Source: Apostichopus japonicus
Taxonomy: Eukaryota > Echinodermata > Holothuroidea > Aspidochirotida > Stichopodidae
Assembly (NCBI RefSeq): GCF_037975245.1
Contig: NC_092566.1
Location: 746,001-810,000, forward strand
DNA length: 64,000 nucleotides
Reading direction: 5' to 3'
In this document: piece after piece, positions 37,655 to 49,420 of the stretch
How the letters are laid out: each line of letters begins with the position of its first letter
Position numbering within the stretch: position 1 is the first letter of the stretch
Translations under genes and position numbers: made by a program
Notes under the pieces: generated by a model
What the model saw: only the letters and a program-made list of their open reading frames with translations
What the model was told of the DNA's origin: nothing
Database searches by the model: none

Positions 37655-38299
37655 GTTAGTAAATTCATGATTTTAATGTTTAAACTTCAATTGTCCAACT
37701 TATATTAAATGATTGCTAATCGTATTGATTGATCGTGATTATTCACAGTGCCTTAGCCCCACCTGTGTAGTAGGACGCCCTTCAGTCCTGGATTAACCAT
37801 TAAGCATGTGCTTAATGCACCAAGGGACCGGGGGGGGGGGGCACCACAAAGTTTTCCCCCTCACTATAATGCCCATAACTCTTACACTGACACACTCAAT
37901 TTAGTTGAATTCAAGACATAAATTTTCTCTCACTTTCAGCACTTATTGATGCTTAATGTCTTGTCAGTTAAGCAATGTAGGGGCAGAGGGGGGCACCATT
38001 GTTGGGCTGTGCTTAGGGCATCAGTTGCCCTTAATCCGGCCCTGCTGCCCTCCTCTTCCTCTCCTCTGTGGATTAGTTCCTAGCACCGTCCAACTTCCTT
38101 TACTGGCTGTGATTATTAATAACATACTTCCATTTATCTTATTTTCTGCTCATAACTGACAGATTTAATTGAAATTTAATTGTAAAAGTTAAAATAAAAA
38201 TTACAACAAACATTCATTTAAAATCCTAATCAATTTCAATCTGGGGACTTGAGTGATTATTGTGACTGGTTTCATATATTTGTTTGTTTGTTCTTTCAG
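37655..38299 (+). other. intron between core exons K and L
   Basis: A 645-bp intron containing a 262-bp hAT-like MITE (37783-38044). Otherwise AT-rich, with acceptor tgttctttcag. Confidence 0.85.
37783..38044. mobile_element. hAT-like MITE with CAG..GGATTAA inverted ends (degenerate)
   Basis: The left end CAGTCCTGGATTAA is mirrored on the right by TTAATCCGGCCCTG (reverse complement CAGGGCCGGATTAA). Inner parts also pair loosely (gtgcttaatgcacc with gctgtgcttagggc; gggggcaccac with gggggcaccatt). The flanks acgccctt and ctgccctc share GCCCT and may be a decayed 8-bp target duplication. Confidence 0.6.
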
Positions 38300-38524
38300 G
38301 ATAGAGAAGAATTGAAGGCTATTAACCTGAGTTCACACGTAGTGGTGTGTGTCTTCGGAGATGCTAACTCTCCTATCATCGGTCTGCGGAACTTTGTGAT
38401 GCCTCTGAGAGCCAGCAACTTCCACAAGGAAGAACTTAAAAAGATTGTCTTCATTGGAAGACTGGAGTACTTCAGACGGGAATGGGAGGCTCTCAAAAAC
38501 TTTCCAAATGTGTATATATTACAT
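38300..38524 (+). CDS. KCNMA1: BK channel core exon L (RCK2)
   Basis: A 75-codon, phase 0-0 exon. It contains [38 protein letters not shown] and [18 protein letters not shown], the beginning of the RCK2 Rossmann fold, nearly identical in order to vertebrate Slo1. The acceptor is ttgttctttcag and the donor gtgagt at 38525. Confidence 0.98.
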
Positions 38525-39064
38525 GTGAGTTGATATTAAACAATGAGTGTTAATAGAGAATGAAATACTGAAAGATTTGCTAGACAACCTATTTGGGATG
38601 AAGTTGCTTCCACAAAGCCAGAACCAAGGCAATTGAGTTTTATTCGGGAGAAAAACAAATTTTAAACCCTAGAAATATATCTGTGTGGTGTAACATGAGC
38701 ACAGCTGTTTACAGTAACTTGCTAAATTAATGTTTTTTCTTCTTTCAGGTTTAAGTTTAATAGTGGTTATAGTGATAAAGTAAGTGACTGCCACTAACAA
38801 ACTATTCATTAGGCATTCAAAATATAACGTTTTGAGTGAAAATAATTTTATTTATGTAAACTCATCTGAATTGATGTGAACTAAGCTAGAAAATATAAAA
38901 GATGGTCAGTTATGGTCAAACTGGAAGTTATGGTCAAACTGGAAGTGTTATTTTACCGTGATTTTCAGGTCTGTTACCTAAAGAAGACAGTTACTTGGCA
39001 TGTTAAGAAATAGCTATTGTAGGCATTGGTTTTCATCTTTCTTGTTTCTAACTATCTTTTTCAG
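38525..39064 (+). other. intron between core exons L and M
   Basis: A plain 540-bp AT-rich intron with two short direct copies of gtcaaactggaagt near 38920. No other element recognised. Confidence 0.85.
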
Positions 39065-39338
39065 GGTTCACCTCTCAGCAGGTCTGATCTCAGATCTGTC
39101 AACGTAAACCAGAGCGACATGTGTGTGATTCTTTCAAGCAACGCAATCTCTGGCGAGCAGGAAAATCTTCAAGACAAGGAAGGCATCCTGGCCTCCCTCA
39201 ACCTCAAAGCCATGACTTTCGATGACACAGTGGGTCTTTCAGACAAGCTCATGGCACAAGGTGGGAATCACATTCCATTAGCTTCTGACGACGGTGTCGA
39301 CTCAGAGGAACTGACCTCCTCAGATGAGGAATCGGAGG
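39065..39338 (+). CDS. KCNMA1: BK channel core exon M (RCK2, acidic tail with alternative donor)
   Basis: A 274-nt exon, phase 0 entry, phase 1 exit. It includes GSPLSRSDLRSVNVNQSDMC, VILSSN, LQDKEGILASLNLKAMTFDD, all Slo1 RCK2 features. After GLSDKLMAQ the exon continues into an acidic serine-rich stretch SDDGVDSEELTSSDEESE with many casein-kinase-2-like sites. A second donor (gtggga at 39261) also exits in phase 1 and would remove 78 nt (26 residues) containing that stretch. The distal donor is gtaacg at 39339. Confidence 0.94.
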
Positions 39339-42300
39339 GTAACGTTGATCGTAGTTGGTTGCTGCATGGGAATTAGCGCTTCATTGCAGCAGACAAGCAA
39401 TCCAAATTTACGTTAAAATTGGCTTTTCATCAAACTTAAATGAGCATGCAATGCCCTTTGAGCTTAGGAACTTTAATAGGGAACTAATCTACCAGCCTAA
39501 CACACACTGACCTAACTAAACATGGTAGAGTGTTGGTATTCAGGAATAGGAAAGGGAGAAAATTGATAACCCAGAAAGTAAATTGCAGATTATCTTCTAT
39601 CCACTGAAGGGATCAATTTAAGAAAAGATAATCTATCATTTACACCCGAGTCAATACTCAGTAATACCCTGTAGATTAACCCAATTTTGCAGCTAATTGC
39701 TAACATGGATACTAATGCTTTAGTAACTTACTGTTATTCTTGAATAAGTAGCTATTCAATGATGTTGGAGGTCAGAATACCTTCACTTCTTATATCTTTT
39801 GATTAGTTTGCAAGTTCAAGGGAAGTCAAGCTCAAAAAGGTCAGAGTAGCATGTGTTCTTAAAGATAGCTAGGTTTAGCTGATTGATCTGCAAGTCCTGA
39901 GTAGCATGTGTTCTTAAATGTAGCTAGGTTTAGCTGATTGATCTGCAAGTCCCGAGTAGCTTGTGTTCTTAAAGATAGCTAGGTGTAGCTGATTGATCTG
40001 CAAGTCCTGAGTAGCATGTGTTCTTAAAGATTGCTAGGTTTAGCTGATTGATCTGCAAGTCCTGAGTAGGATGTGTTCTTAAAGATAGCTAGGTTTAGCT
40101 GATTGATCTGCAAGGTCAGAGTAGGGTGTGTTCTTAAAGATAGCTAGGTTTAGCTGATTGATCTGCAAGTCCTGAGTAGCATGTGTTCTTAAATGTAGCT
40201 AGGTTTAGCTGATTGATCTGCAAGTCCTGAGTAGCTTGTGTTCTTAAAGATAGCTAGGTGTAGCTGATTGATCTGCAAGTCCTGAGTAGCATGTGTTCTT
40301 AAAGATTGCTAGGTTTAGCTGATTGATCTGCAAGTCCTGAGTAGCATGTGTTCTTAAATGTAGCTAGGTTTAGCTGATTGATCTGCAAGGTCAGAGTAGG
40401 GTGTGTTCTTAAAGATTGCTAGGTTTAGCTGATTGATCTGCAAGGTCAGAGTAGCATGTGTTCTTAAATGTAGCTAGGTTTAGCTGATTGATCTGCAAGT
40501 CCTGAGTAGGGTGTGTTCTTAAAGATAGCTAGGTTTAGCTGATTGATCTGCAAGTCCTGAGTAGCATGTGTTCTTAAATGTAGCTAGGTTTAGCTGATTG
40601 ATCTGCAAGGTCAGAGTAGGGTGTATTCTTAAAGATAGCTAGGTTTAGCTGATTGATCTGCAAGTCCTGAGTATCATGTGTTCTTAAAGATAACTAGGTT
40701 TAGCTGATTGATCTGCAAGTCCTGAGTAGCATGTGTTCTTAAAGATTGCTAGGTTTAGCTGATTGATCTGCAAGGTCAGAGTAGCATGTGTTCTTAAAGA
40801 TAGCTAGGTTTAGCTGAATGATCTGCAAGGTCAGAGTAGGGTGTATTCTTAAAGATAGCTAGGTTTAGCTGATTGATCTGCAAGTCCTGAGTAGCATGTG
40901 TTCTTAAAGATAACTAGGTTTAGCTGATTGATCTGCAAGTCCTGAGTAGCATGTGTTCTTAAAGATTGCTAGGTTTAGCTGATTGATCTGCAAGGTCAGA
41001 GTAGCATGTGTTCTTAAAGGTAGCTAGGTTTAGCTGATTGATCTGCAAGTCCTGAGTAGGGTGTGTTCTTAAAGATAGCTAGGTTTAGCTGATTGATCTG
41101 CAAGTCCTGAGTAGCATGTGTTCTTAAAGATTGCTAGGTTTAGCTGATTGATCTGCAAGGTCAGAATAGCATGTGTTCTTAAAGGTAGCTAGGTTTAGCT
41201 GATTGATCTGCAAGTCCTGAGTAGGGTGTGTTCTTAAAGATAGCTAGGTTTAGCTGATTGATCTGCAAGTCCTGAGTAGCATGTGTTCTTAAAGATAGCT
41301 AGGTTTAGCTGGTTGATCTGCAAGTCCTGAGTAGGGTGTGTTCTTAAAGATAGCTAGGTTTAGCTGATTGATCTGCAAGTCCTGAGTAGCATGTGTTCTT
41401 AAAGATAGCTAGGTTTAGCTTGATTTATCTGCAAGGTCAGAGTAGCATGTGTTCTTAAAGACAGCTAGGTTTAGCTTATTGATCTGCAAGTCCTGAGTAG
41501 CTTGTGTTCTTAAAGATAGCTAGGTTTAGCTGGTTGATCTGCAAGGTCAGAGTAGCTTGTGTTCTTAGATGGCTAAATTTAGCTTGATTCATTTGTAATG
41601 GCAGGTTTGGTATAATAATCAACCGTTCACCTGGAAATAATTGTCTGTTTGATGGAAGCCAATATAGTTTAACAAAGTCATAACCAAGTGTTGGCTTATG
41701 TACCCATTTAAAATATCTTTTCTGTTTAACTCAGGAAAATATTCTAACCCACAGTAGTTCAAAACACGCCCAATTTTCCTTTTATCTTTTGAAAGAAATG
41801 CACCTATTTGGACTTGCCTGCATAATAATCTTGTACCTTGTGATGGTTACTTTAATAGCTGACAGCCATATTTTCTGTTTATAGTATAATGGTCGTTACT
41901 TGTTTTGCTCTGGTTTCTGATGTCTTTTCTGTTTACTTTTAAAGTTCTTTTGGGTTTCTGTGTATTGATGCTGGGTTTTATATATATTGTTTGTTCTAGT
42001 TTGATATTATGGTTATTTCAGATGCATGCTGCAATGTGGGAGCAGAGTCCTTCATGTTCTCAGTATATTACAGTTTATTTTGTGGAATTTTGCTGATTTT
42101 CTTTGTATACTGTGTCTGCACCGTGACCATAAGTCTTTTCAGATATCAGTGGTCTATTCGGTTCTGTGTGAACTATTAAGTTATATTCATATTTGACTAA
42201 GCAAGTTTACTTTTCCTAAATTCTATTTTTGCTCTCATATTTTTGTTCACATTTTGTTAAAACACTTCTGCCATAACTAAGATGTATCACCCCCACCCCT

Positions 42301-44470
42301 AACCATTACTGACTGGGAAGGTGAGTGATAAAAATAAGATGTACCACCCCCCACCCCTTGCCCCCTAACCATTTCTTACTTGAAAGGTCTGTTTTCCAGA
42401 GAATCCTGCTTCCTAACCAACCAAGCTTACATTCAGCATTTTATTCATTTATGCTTAAACCCCGAAAATAGTTTAACATAGGTAAATTGCCCTGCCTTAC
42501 CTTAATGGACATGAAATAGCTAGGTTACTGTGGCTTATCATTGCTATACACTAAAGTAATGAATGGTTTAAGGATTAGTTGAATTAGTAGCAGCAGCTGT
42601 TTGTTAGTTTGTTGTGTTGTAACAAGAGTTCGAATGCCTCGAAAGAAAAAAAAGAATTGATTAAGGCCTGAAGTTGTTTTTGCATTGATTAGTGACATTG
42701 ATTAGTGTCCAGCTCCTCCCTACTACCTTTAAACTTGTTTGATATGAAACTTGTGAACATTACCTATCAAACACTTGAGATAATACCATGCTAATTCCAG
42801 CTATCAGCTTTAACAGATGCATTTGTCTTCACTTCTGAACAATGCATCTATAAGTATAATAAGTAGTCTTTATCGTTGCCATGACGACTATCCAGTCTCT
42901 CTTTCTTTATTGCTTCCTTTTCACCTTTGAAATCTTGTATTTTGATGAAAAGCCAATTTTATGTTCATTTTCACAAATCACCAAGAGAACATTTATTCTC
43001 AAGCATTCATGTCATTCACTTGGTACGAACACCTCGTTGAGTCATTTACGTAGAGCAACGTCAACTCTCACTGCGTGCACCCTTACGTCTCTTCCTCGGT
43101 CACTCGTTCCTCTTGCACCACTCTCATACACCCCAAGAGAAGAAAAGAGAGCTTTTACCATTTATTTGGGGTGAAAGAACAATAAAAAGATAATTTAAGA
43201 CCACAAAGTTAGAAATTTCAAGTTTATGAGAATTAAATACCTCAGGCTTTTAGCATTGTTTGACAGAGTCAACCTATGTGAATAATTTAGTTTGACAGTG
43301 GTATGTCCGTGCACTGGTGTCACATAATGTGATACAACTTGGTCAGTTGTAACTCGGCTGAAGAATGATAATTTTTGCCTTATTTTAATTTTTTGAGTGT
43401 CTAGTCACACTTTTCTCCAAATATGGGTGATGTTTACAGTAGCAATTTACAAAGCTTTTATCCAAAATATTTTGATATGCTATAAAAAAAAATATATCAT
43501 TGCATGCATCTCACACTGCAGCTTATTATAACTTAATGAACAGACAACAATGGTTTTATCATGCCAGCTGTAAATGTACCACGTAGCATAATTATTAAAG
43601 ATAAGATGAAAAATAGGCCACCGCACATTTCATTTCAGCAGGTTAAAAGATTCAATTGAAATTATATATGCCATTTTACACAAACGAAGATTTTATTTTG
43701 TCACTAATGGGAAAATATTCAAAATGCTTTTAGCAGCTTGTGCTTTTTAAGTACTCGTAGCATCAGCCTACCATTCAAAGAATATACCTTGATTCCTTTT
43801 GTTATTGCTATTGATGAAGTTAAAACAAGAAATGAGATGTTATTATGTCATGAAATGACCGGTATGTTTTTTACTATGTGAAACGTCTCTCCTGTTGTGT
43901 GCACAGTCTTGTAGCCCAGTGCCACGAAAAATGTCTCTTTATCACCAGTAGTCTCTGGTAAATTGCTATCGTTGTTTTATGATATCTTTAAAATCAATCA
44001 ATATTGTATATGGTTTTTGTTATCATCATATTATATACATCGTTTATCTTCACCCATTATCACAAATCATTTAATCTATCACTGATGCTTAAACGACATA
44101 ATTATTTAGACAGATTTATTGTGCGGTCGTTAGCAAATATTAGACTTTAGCAATTGTTTTTCGATATATTTGTATTATCCCAAAGGTCCATAGAATCTGG
44201 ATTATTCCGATTCTTTCCAAGTTTCTTACATGTATTAGTTTAATGTCACCAGTATTTAGTAATCACGTCGAAACTTTCCTCTTCTCCGTCAACAACTCTC
44301 AGCTTAAACATTATCATGTTGTGTTTCCGGAACCATGAATTTTGCTCAGAAATGCTAGTATTTTTGTTGTGGAGTTTAGTGTGGTCATCGTCTAGTTTCT
44401 TAAAGAATTGTTTATTTCAATGAGTGATGTAATTGATTTTATTAATGATTTATTTCTTTAATTTGCTCAG
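39339..44470 (+). other. 5.1-kb intron between core exons M and N
   Basis: Dominated by the 55-bp array at 39837-41575. The remainder, 41600-44460, is AT-rich with no recognised gene; a T-rich hydrophobic open frame at 42022 is judged spurious. Confidence 0.8.
39837..41575 (+). repeat. 55-bp minisatellite, about 31 copies
   Basis: Tandem units contain gtgttcttaaagatagctag followed by gtttagctgattgatctgca. Variants at two sites recur in mixtures (caagtcctgagtagcatg versus caaggtcagagtagggtg; aaagattgct versus aaatgtagct), suggesting repeated block duplication. Terminal units at the right are diverged. Confidence 0.97.
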
Positions 44471-44572
44471 CCTTTAAGCCAATGGGATTATCCCCCGGGA
44501 GTAGTCCTGGTCCAAATTTACAGCGACGTGGTTCTGCTGTTGGATCCGATGTTCCCATGATCACTGAACTTG
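44471..44572 (+). CDS. KCNMA1: BK channel core exon N (RCK2 linker)
   Basis: A 102-nt, phase 1-1 exon, reading AFKPMGLSPGSSPGPNLQRR and GSAVGSDVPMITEL. It aligns with the FTPPGMDRSS...IPIITEL segment of vertebrate Slo1, a disordered loop leading to the calcium bowl. The acceptor is ctttaatttgctcag and the donor gtaaat at 44573. Confidence 0.93.
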
Positions 44573-44810
44573 GTAAATGACTCCCGCTTCAGTTACTCTT
44601 TACCTAATATCTACGAAATTTCTTATGAAAATTGTGCAAGAAACCATGAAAAACAGTATGATTATGTTTCTTGCCCTTGGCACTGTCTTAGCTGCTGCCA
44701 CCATTGTTTCCTCTTACGGAAATATTCTTTCATCTGCACCTTGAGCACCCTTCCGGGTGGATATGCGCGCTTTATAATTCACCATTATTATTAATATTAT
44801 TATTATTGTG

Positions 44811-45017
44811 TAAAAGTATGTTGGCCTGACGTTTCGATCCTAGCAGGATCTTCTTCAAAGGCTAAATGACAAGTGACAGTAGAAGGGACAAAAACACATC
44901 TTCTCATCCCGCTGCTTTATTCTGTGCGTGTTTTTGTCCCTTCTGATACTGTTACTTGTCATTTAGCCTTTGAAGTAGATCCTGCTAGGATCGAAACGTC
45001 AGGCCAACTTACTTTTA
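44811..45017. mobile_element. hairpin MITE with ~85-bp near-perfect inverted arms
   Basis: The left arm from 44811 (gttggcctgacgtttcgatc, then ctagcaggatcttcttcaaa) is matched by the reverse complement of the right arm ending at 45017. Arms of about 85-90 bp differ at few sites and are separated by about 30 bp. ATT-rich microsatellite flanks both sides. This structure is typical of foldback-type MITEs. Confidence 0.85.
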
Positions 45018-45061
45018 CCCATTCTCCTACACAGGCTCTCTAGTGGATAAGCAGTTTGCTA

Positions 45062-45210
45062 ACAGTTTTATTTTATTTTTATTTTTATGATTATTATTAT
45101 GATTATTATTATTATTATTATGATTATTATTATTATTATTGATATGATTATTATTATGATGATGATTATTATGATGAATATGATTATTATTATTATTATG
45201 ATTATTTTAT
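45062..45210 (+). repeat. (ATT/ATG)n simple repeat
   Basis: A run of tattattatgattattatt type trinucleotides with GAT and ATG interruptions. Confidence 0.95.
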
Positions 45211-45576
45211 GACTTGGCTATTGCTTTTGTGGTTTTTCATTACACTCTTAGAAACAAGATGCTAATACAACATTGCTAGACCAAATAAATATCATATCAA
45301 TATGCCAATGTTAGACATTTCACAACTTTTGGTTAAACAGTGAAGGATTTCCAATAGTGAATAGTCTAGAGACTGGTTTGAAGAAACAAAACAAAGAGTT
45401 CAATAATCCTGTCACAATATAAAGAGACTAGGATGTTTCATATCATGATTTTTATGTTAGATCTTTTAAGATAAATTCCACATCTTTGGGAATTGAAGAT
45501 TCAAGCCACAAATGCAGGTCTATCCGCTATGTAGCTAGCTAGTACTACAGTGTGTAAGCACTTGTGGGTAATATAG

Positions 45577-45828
<252 letters not shown>

Positions 45829-45999
45829 TGAAGCTCCATAGAGTGTTTTTGCTGGTTGTTGTATATATGGCCCTTTATACAGTTTGGAACCCTGTTGCTC
45901 CTGGTCTAATTTGTAGTGTAAATGTGAATCATAACACGATTTGTAGTAATAGACTAGCATCAACAAAGACCCATGCCATATGTTATCTTGTAATGTAAA

Positions 46000-46490
46000 C
46001 ACATCTAGAATTTACACATAATCAGAGTGGATATTACTTGTAAATAGACCCATGCTATGTGTTTAATTTGTAATGTTAACACATCTAGGGTTTACACATA
46101 ATCAGGGTGGATATTACTTGTAAATAGACCCATGCTATGTGTTTAATTTGTAATGTAAACACGTCTAGAGTTTACAGATAATCAGGGTGGATATTACTTG
46201 TAAATAGACACATGCTATGTGTTTAATTTGTAATGTAAACACATCTAGAGTTTACAGATAATCAGGGTGGATATTACTTGTAAATAGACCCATGCTATGT
46301 GTTTAATTTGTAATGTAAACACATCTAGAGTTTACAAATAATCAGGGTGGATATTACTTGTAAATAGACACATGCTATGTGTTTAATTTGTAATGTAAAC
46401 ACATCTAGAGTTTACAGATAATCAGGGTGGATATTACTTGTAAATAGACACATGCTATGTGTTTAATTGTAATGTAAACACATCTTGGGT
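46000..46490 (+). repeat. 80-bp minisatellite, about 6 copies
   Basis: The marker catgctatgtgtttaattt recurs at 46051, 46131, 46211, 46291, 46371 and near 46451. Units also contain gggtggatattacttgtaaa and acacatctagagtttaca. Diverged partial copies lie on the left side. Confidence 0.93.
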
Positions 46491-46689
46491 TTCTCTTGGG
46501 TGTCCATTACTTGAAATTAAAGACAGCTTGGTGTTTAGCAGGGATCAAGGTGAACATGACTTCCATTGTTGATTATTACTTGACGTAACAGTAGTGGGCA
46601 TTACTACCGTGCTGCCATCACATGACTTGTGCTTTTGCGAGCATTATCTTCTAGTAACAAACCTAAGCTTAGTGATCTGAAGTGCATGG

Positions 46690-47655
46690 TCTTGTAATAC
46701 ATACAGAGTAAACCTTCAGAATGGAGTAGAAGTCTAATGTAACATGGTCTTGTAATACGGAGTAGACCTTCAGAATGGTGGAGTAGAGGTCTAATGTAAC
46801 ATGGTCTTGTAATACGGAGTAGACCTTCAGAATGGTGGAGTAGAGGTCTAATGTAACATGGTCTTGTAATACGGAGTAGACCTTCAGAATGGTGGAGTAG
46901 AGGTCTAATGTAACATGGTCTTGTAATACGGAGTAGACCTTCAGAATGGTGGAGTAGAGGTCTAATGTAACATGGTCTTGTAATACGGAGAAGACCTTCA
47001 GAATGGTGGAGTAGAGGTCTAATGTAACATGGTCTTGTAATACGGAGTAGACCTTCAGAATGGTGGAGTAGAGGCCTAATGTAACATGGTCTTGTAATAC
47101 GGAGTAGACCTTCAGAATGGTGGAGTAGAGGCCTAATGTAACATGGTCTTGTAATACGGAGTAGACCTTCAGAATGGTGGAGTAGAGGTCTAATGTAACA
47201 TGGTCTTGTAATACGGAGTAGACCTTCAGAATGGTGGAGTAGAGGTCTAATGTAACATGGTCTTGTAATACGGAGTAGACCTTCAGAATGGTGGAGTAGA
47301 GGTCTAATGTAACATGGTCTTGTAATACGGAGTAGACCTTCAGAATGGTGGAGTAGAGGTCTAATGTAACATGGTCTTGTAATACGGAGTAAACCTTCAG
47401 AATGGTGGAGTAGAGGTCTAATGTAACATGGTCTTGTAATACGGAGTAGACCTTCAGAATGGTGGAGTAGAGGTCTAATGTAACATGGTCTTGTAATACG
47501 GAGAAGACCTTCAGAATGGTGGAGTAGAGGTCTAATGTAACATGGTCTTGTAATACGGAGTAGACCTTCAGAATGGTGGAGTAGAGGTCTAATGTAACAT
47601 GGTCTTGTAATACGGAGTAGACCTTCAGAATGGTGGAGTAGAGGTCTAATGTAAA
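46690..47655 (+). repeat. 57-bp minisatellite, about 17 copies
   Basis: Units consist of acatggtcttgtaatacgga followed by gtagaccttcagaatggtgg and agtagaggtctaatgta. Copies are nearly identical, implying recent expansion. The period is a multiple of three, which creates a long reverse-strand open frame of 19-residue repeats. Confidence 0.97.
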
Positions 47656-47777
47656 TATATATGAGGTTCAGAATCAACTGACCCATGTGTTGGGCTTAAA
47701 CACAGAATACAGGGTATGATCCTTTATCGCTTGATGCATTGTTATTCTCATTACATATTACTCTTTTGCCTTCACAG

Positions 47778-47972
47778 ACCTACTTTAACGACAATGCACT
47801 TACATTAATAAGAACATTGATAACTGGTGGCGCTACTCCAGAACTGGAACAAATCTTAGCCGAAGGAGGAGGAATGAAACCAGGGAGGAATACACCCGAA
47901 TTATTAGTAAACAGAGACAGGACAAGAGTTGCACAACTCCCTCTGTTTGAGGGTCCATTCTCTCAGTATGGG
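47778..47972 (+). CDS. KCNMA1: BK channel core exon P (RCK2)
   Basis: A 65-codon, phase 0-0 exon reading [31 protein letters not shown], then [19 protein letters not shown]. It matches the [20 protein letters not shown] segment of Slo1. The acceptor is ttgccttcacag and the donor gtaggt at 47973. Confidence 0.98.
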
Positions 47973-48694
47973 GTAGGTCATGTATACCCTTTCAAGGGAG
48001 GGGGTGGGGGTTTGGAATAAAGATTGAATGGTATTATGTTATCTTTTCACAAGGTCTTATTGTAAAGCAATGTTGTGCATGTCAGTCAAAATGGGATATG
48101 AGGGAATTATTGCATGGTTTGTTCCTTAAACACATCAGGGATTTAGCGGGGGATCAAGGGAGCGATCCCCCCCCCCCTTTGAGTATCCCAAAAATAAAAT
48201 TTAACTAAAAACAGGAAATATCATTAAAAAACCCTCTCAATCTGTCCCCTGAAAGTTCGTCTGCTCTGTACAGTGACATTTTAAATCTCAAAATTTTTGC
48301 ATTTTTTTGGGATCTATATAACCAAACACTTTTTGACCAAATAGTTTGAGATAAAAAGTCAACATTTTGAGATGAAATGTCAAAATTTGACTTCATCTTT
48401 CCTCTGTCCCTGTGAAGCCACAGTAGCTCCCTAATACAATACTCTCTAATATTGTTTATTTCCTGCAATGTGGGAGCCATTTTGGGCAAAATTTTCTTTG
48501 TACATCATGGCGCTCTGTGTTAAGTGTAATAATGCTCCCTTTGTGAGCAAATTTGCTCCCCCTTCCAAATTTCTGGCTGCGCCCCTGATACACACTTGGT
48601 AACCTATCCACGCTAGATACACATCAGGCTGTCAGAAATGACATATCTCGATGGATGCTGAGAGCTTTGTTCAAATCCGCATCTCTCTTTACAG
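47973..48694 (+). other. intron between core exons P and Q
   Basis: A 722-bp intron, of which 452 bp is a hAT-like MITE (48136-48587). The acceptor is tctctctttacag. Confidence 0.88.
48136..48587. mobile_element. hAT-like MITE with CAGGG ends
   Basis: The left end CAGGGATTTAGC and right end GCTGCGCCCCTG (reverse complement CAGGGGCGCAGC) form short imperfect inverted repeats. The flanks aaacacat and atacacac match at 6 of 8 positions, consistent with a decayed 8-bp target duplication. There is no coding capacity. Confidence 0.58.
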
Positions 48695-49042
48695 GATGGA
48701 AGGATGTACGGAGATCTCTTTGTGGATGCCTTGAAGAAATATAACATCCTCTGTTTTGGTATCTACCGGTTGCGAGACCAAGCCATGAGCACCAGAACAT
48801 CGTCCACTAAGCGATATGTGATTACAAACCCCGCGTACGAGTTCCCTCTCATGACCACCGATCTGGTGTTCTGTCTGATGCACTATAATCCCAGTCCTCC
48901 AAAGACCAGAAATGTCATGTCCAAAAAGAGGAGAAAACGGAAGGATAAGGAGGCGGAGGGGAACCCGGAACAGTCCTCACCGGTAACCGGGGGAGACGAG
49001 AGTCATATCAATGGATCACAGAATTCCAGGGGTATGGACTGA
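48695..49042 (+). CDS. KCNMA1: BK channel core exon Q (RCK2 end and C-terminal tail)
   Basis: A 115-codon terminal coding exon plus stop, phase 0 entry. It reads DGRMYGDLFVDALKKYNILC, FGIYRLRDQAMST, TKRYVITNPAYEFPLMTTD and LVFCLM, matching the end of RCK2. The tail contains a basic cluster KKRRKRKDK and then acidic and polar residues, ending SQNSRGMD before TGA at 49040-49042. A gtatgg donor at 49032 (phase 1) and a gtaacc donor within the tail (after SSP) could bypass the stop for alternative C-termini. The acceptor is tctctctttacag. Confidence 0.97.
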   Translation, partial: DGRMYGDLFVDALKKYNILCFGIYRLRDQAMSTRTSSTKRYVITNPAYEFPLMTTDLVFCLMHYNPSPPKTRNVMSKKRRKRKDKEAEGNPEQSSPVTGGDESHINGSQNSRGMD

Positions 49043-49420
49043 TCATTATCATTCTGGTGGCCATCTGTTGCATATTCATGCTCATACTGGACTTGTTGGC
49101 ACTTTTGTTTATGTATGAGATATTCATGCATTATTCATGACAGATTTTTCATATGCCTTAGTTTACACATGAGCTTTTTCATTCATCCATTCATGATTAG
49201 AGCGTACTCGTTTAAATGTGCCTGTGTTGACGTCAGTCAACCAAATCAAATTTCTACAAAATATTAAAATTAACAAAACTTAACAAAATTGCAACTGTTG
49301 TGATGGAAGAAAAATAACGTTGGTCACAATGTTGTGTGGAATTGTTCGTGCAATATGACAAAATTATACATTTATTTGTGCAGATATTGCAGACAAGTAT
49401 AGAGTTTGTTGTAAATAAAC
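49043..49420 (+). other. candidate 3' UTR of the BK channel gene (short form)
   Basis: Noncoding AT-rich sequence from the stop codon to an AATAAA at 49414-49419. It is a reasonable 3' UTR for the read-through isoform. Confidence 0.6.
49414..49419 (+). terminator. candidate polyadenylation signal AATAAA
   Basis: AATAAA lies in ttgtaaataaacc, about 370 bp after the stop of core exon Q. AATAAA is common by chance in AT-rich DNA. Confidence 0.5.

Noticed and set aside
42022-42170. Hydrophobic open frame after an acceptor in the exon M-N intron
   Set aside because: Composition is what a T-rich intron gives by chance, no good donor fits, and it would break RCK2.
42881-43174. 97-codon open frame rich in serine and threonine
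   Set aside because: No suitable splice acceptor in the required phase and no recognised homology.
46604-47686. Long reverse-strand open reading frame as a protein-coding gene
   Set aside because: It is entirely a 57-bp minisatellite with a period divisible by three; open frames follow automatically and no known domain is seen.
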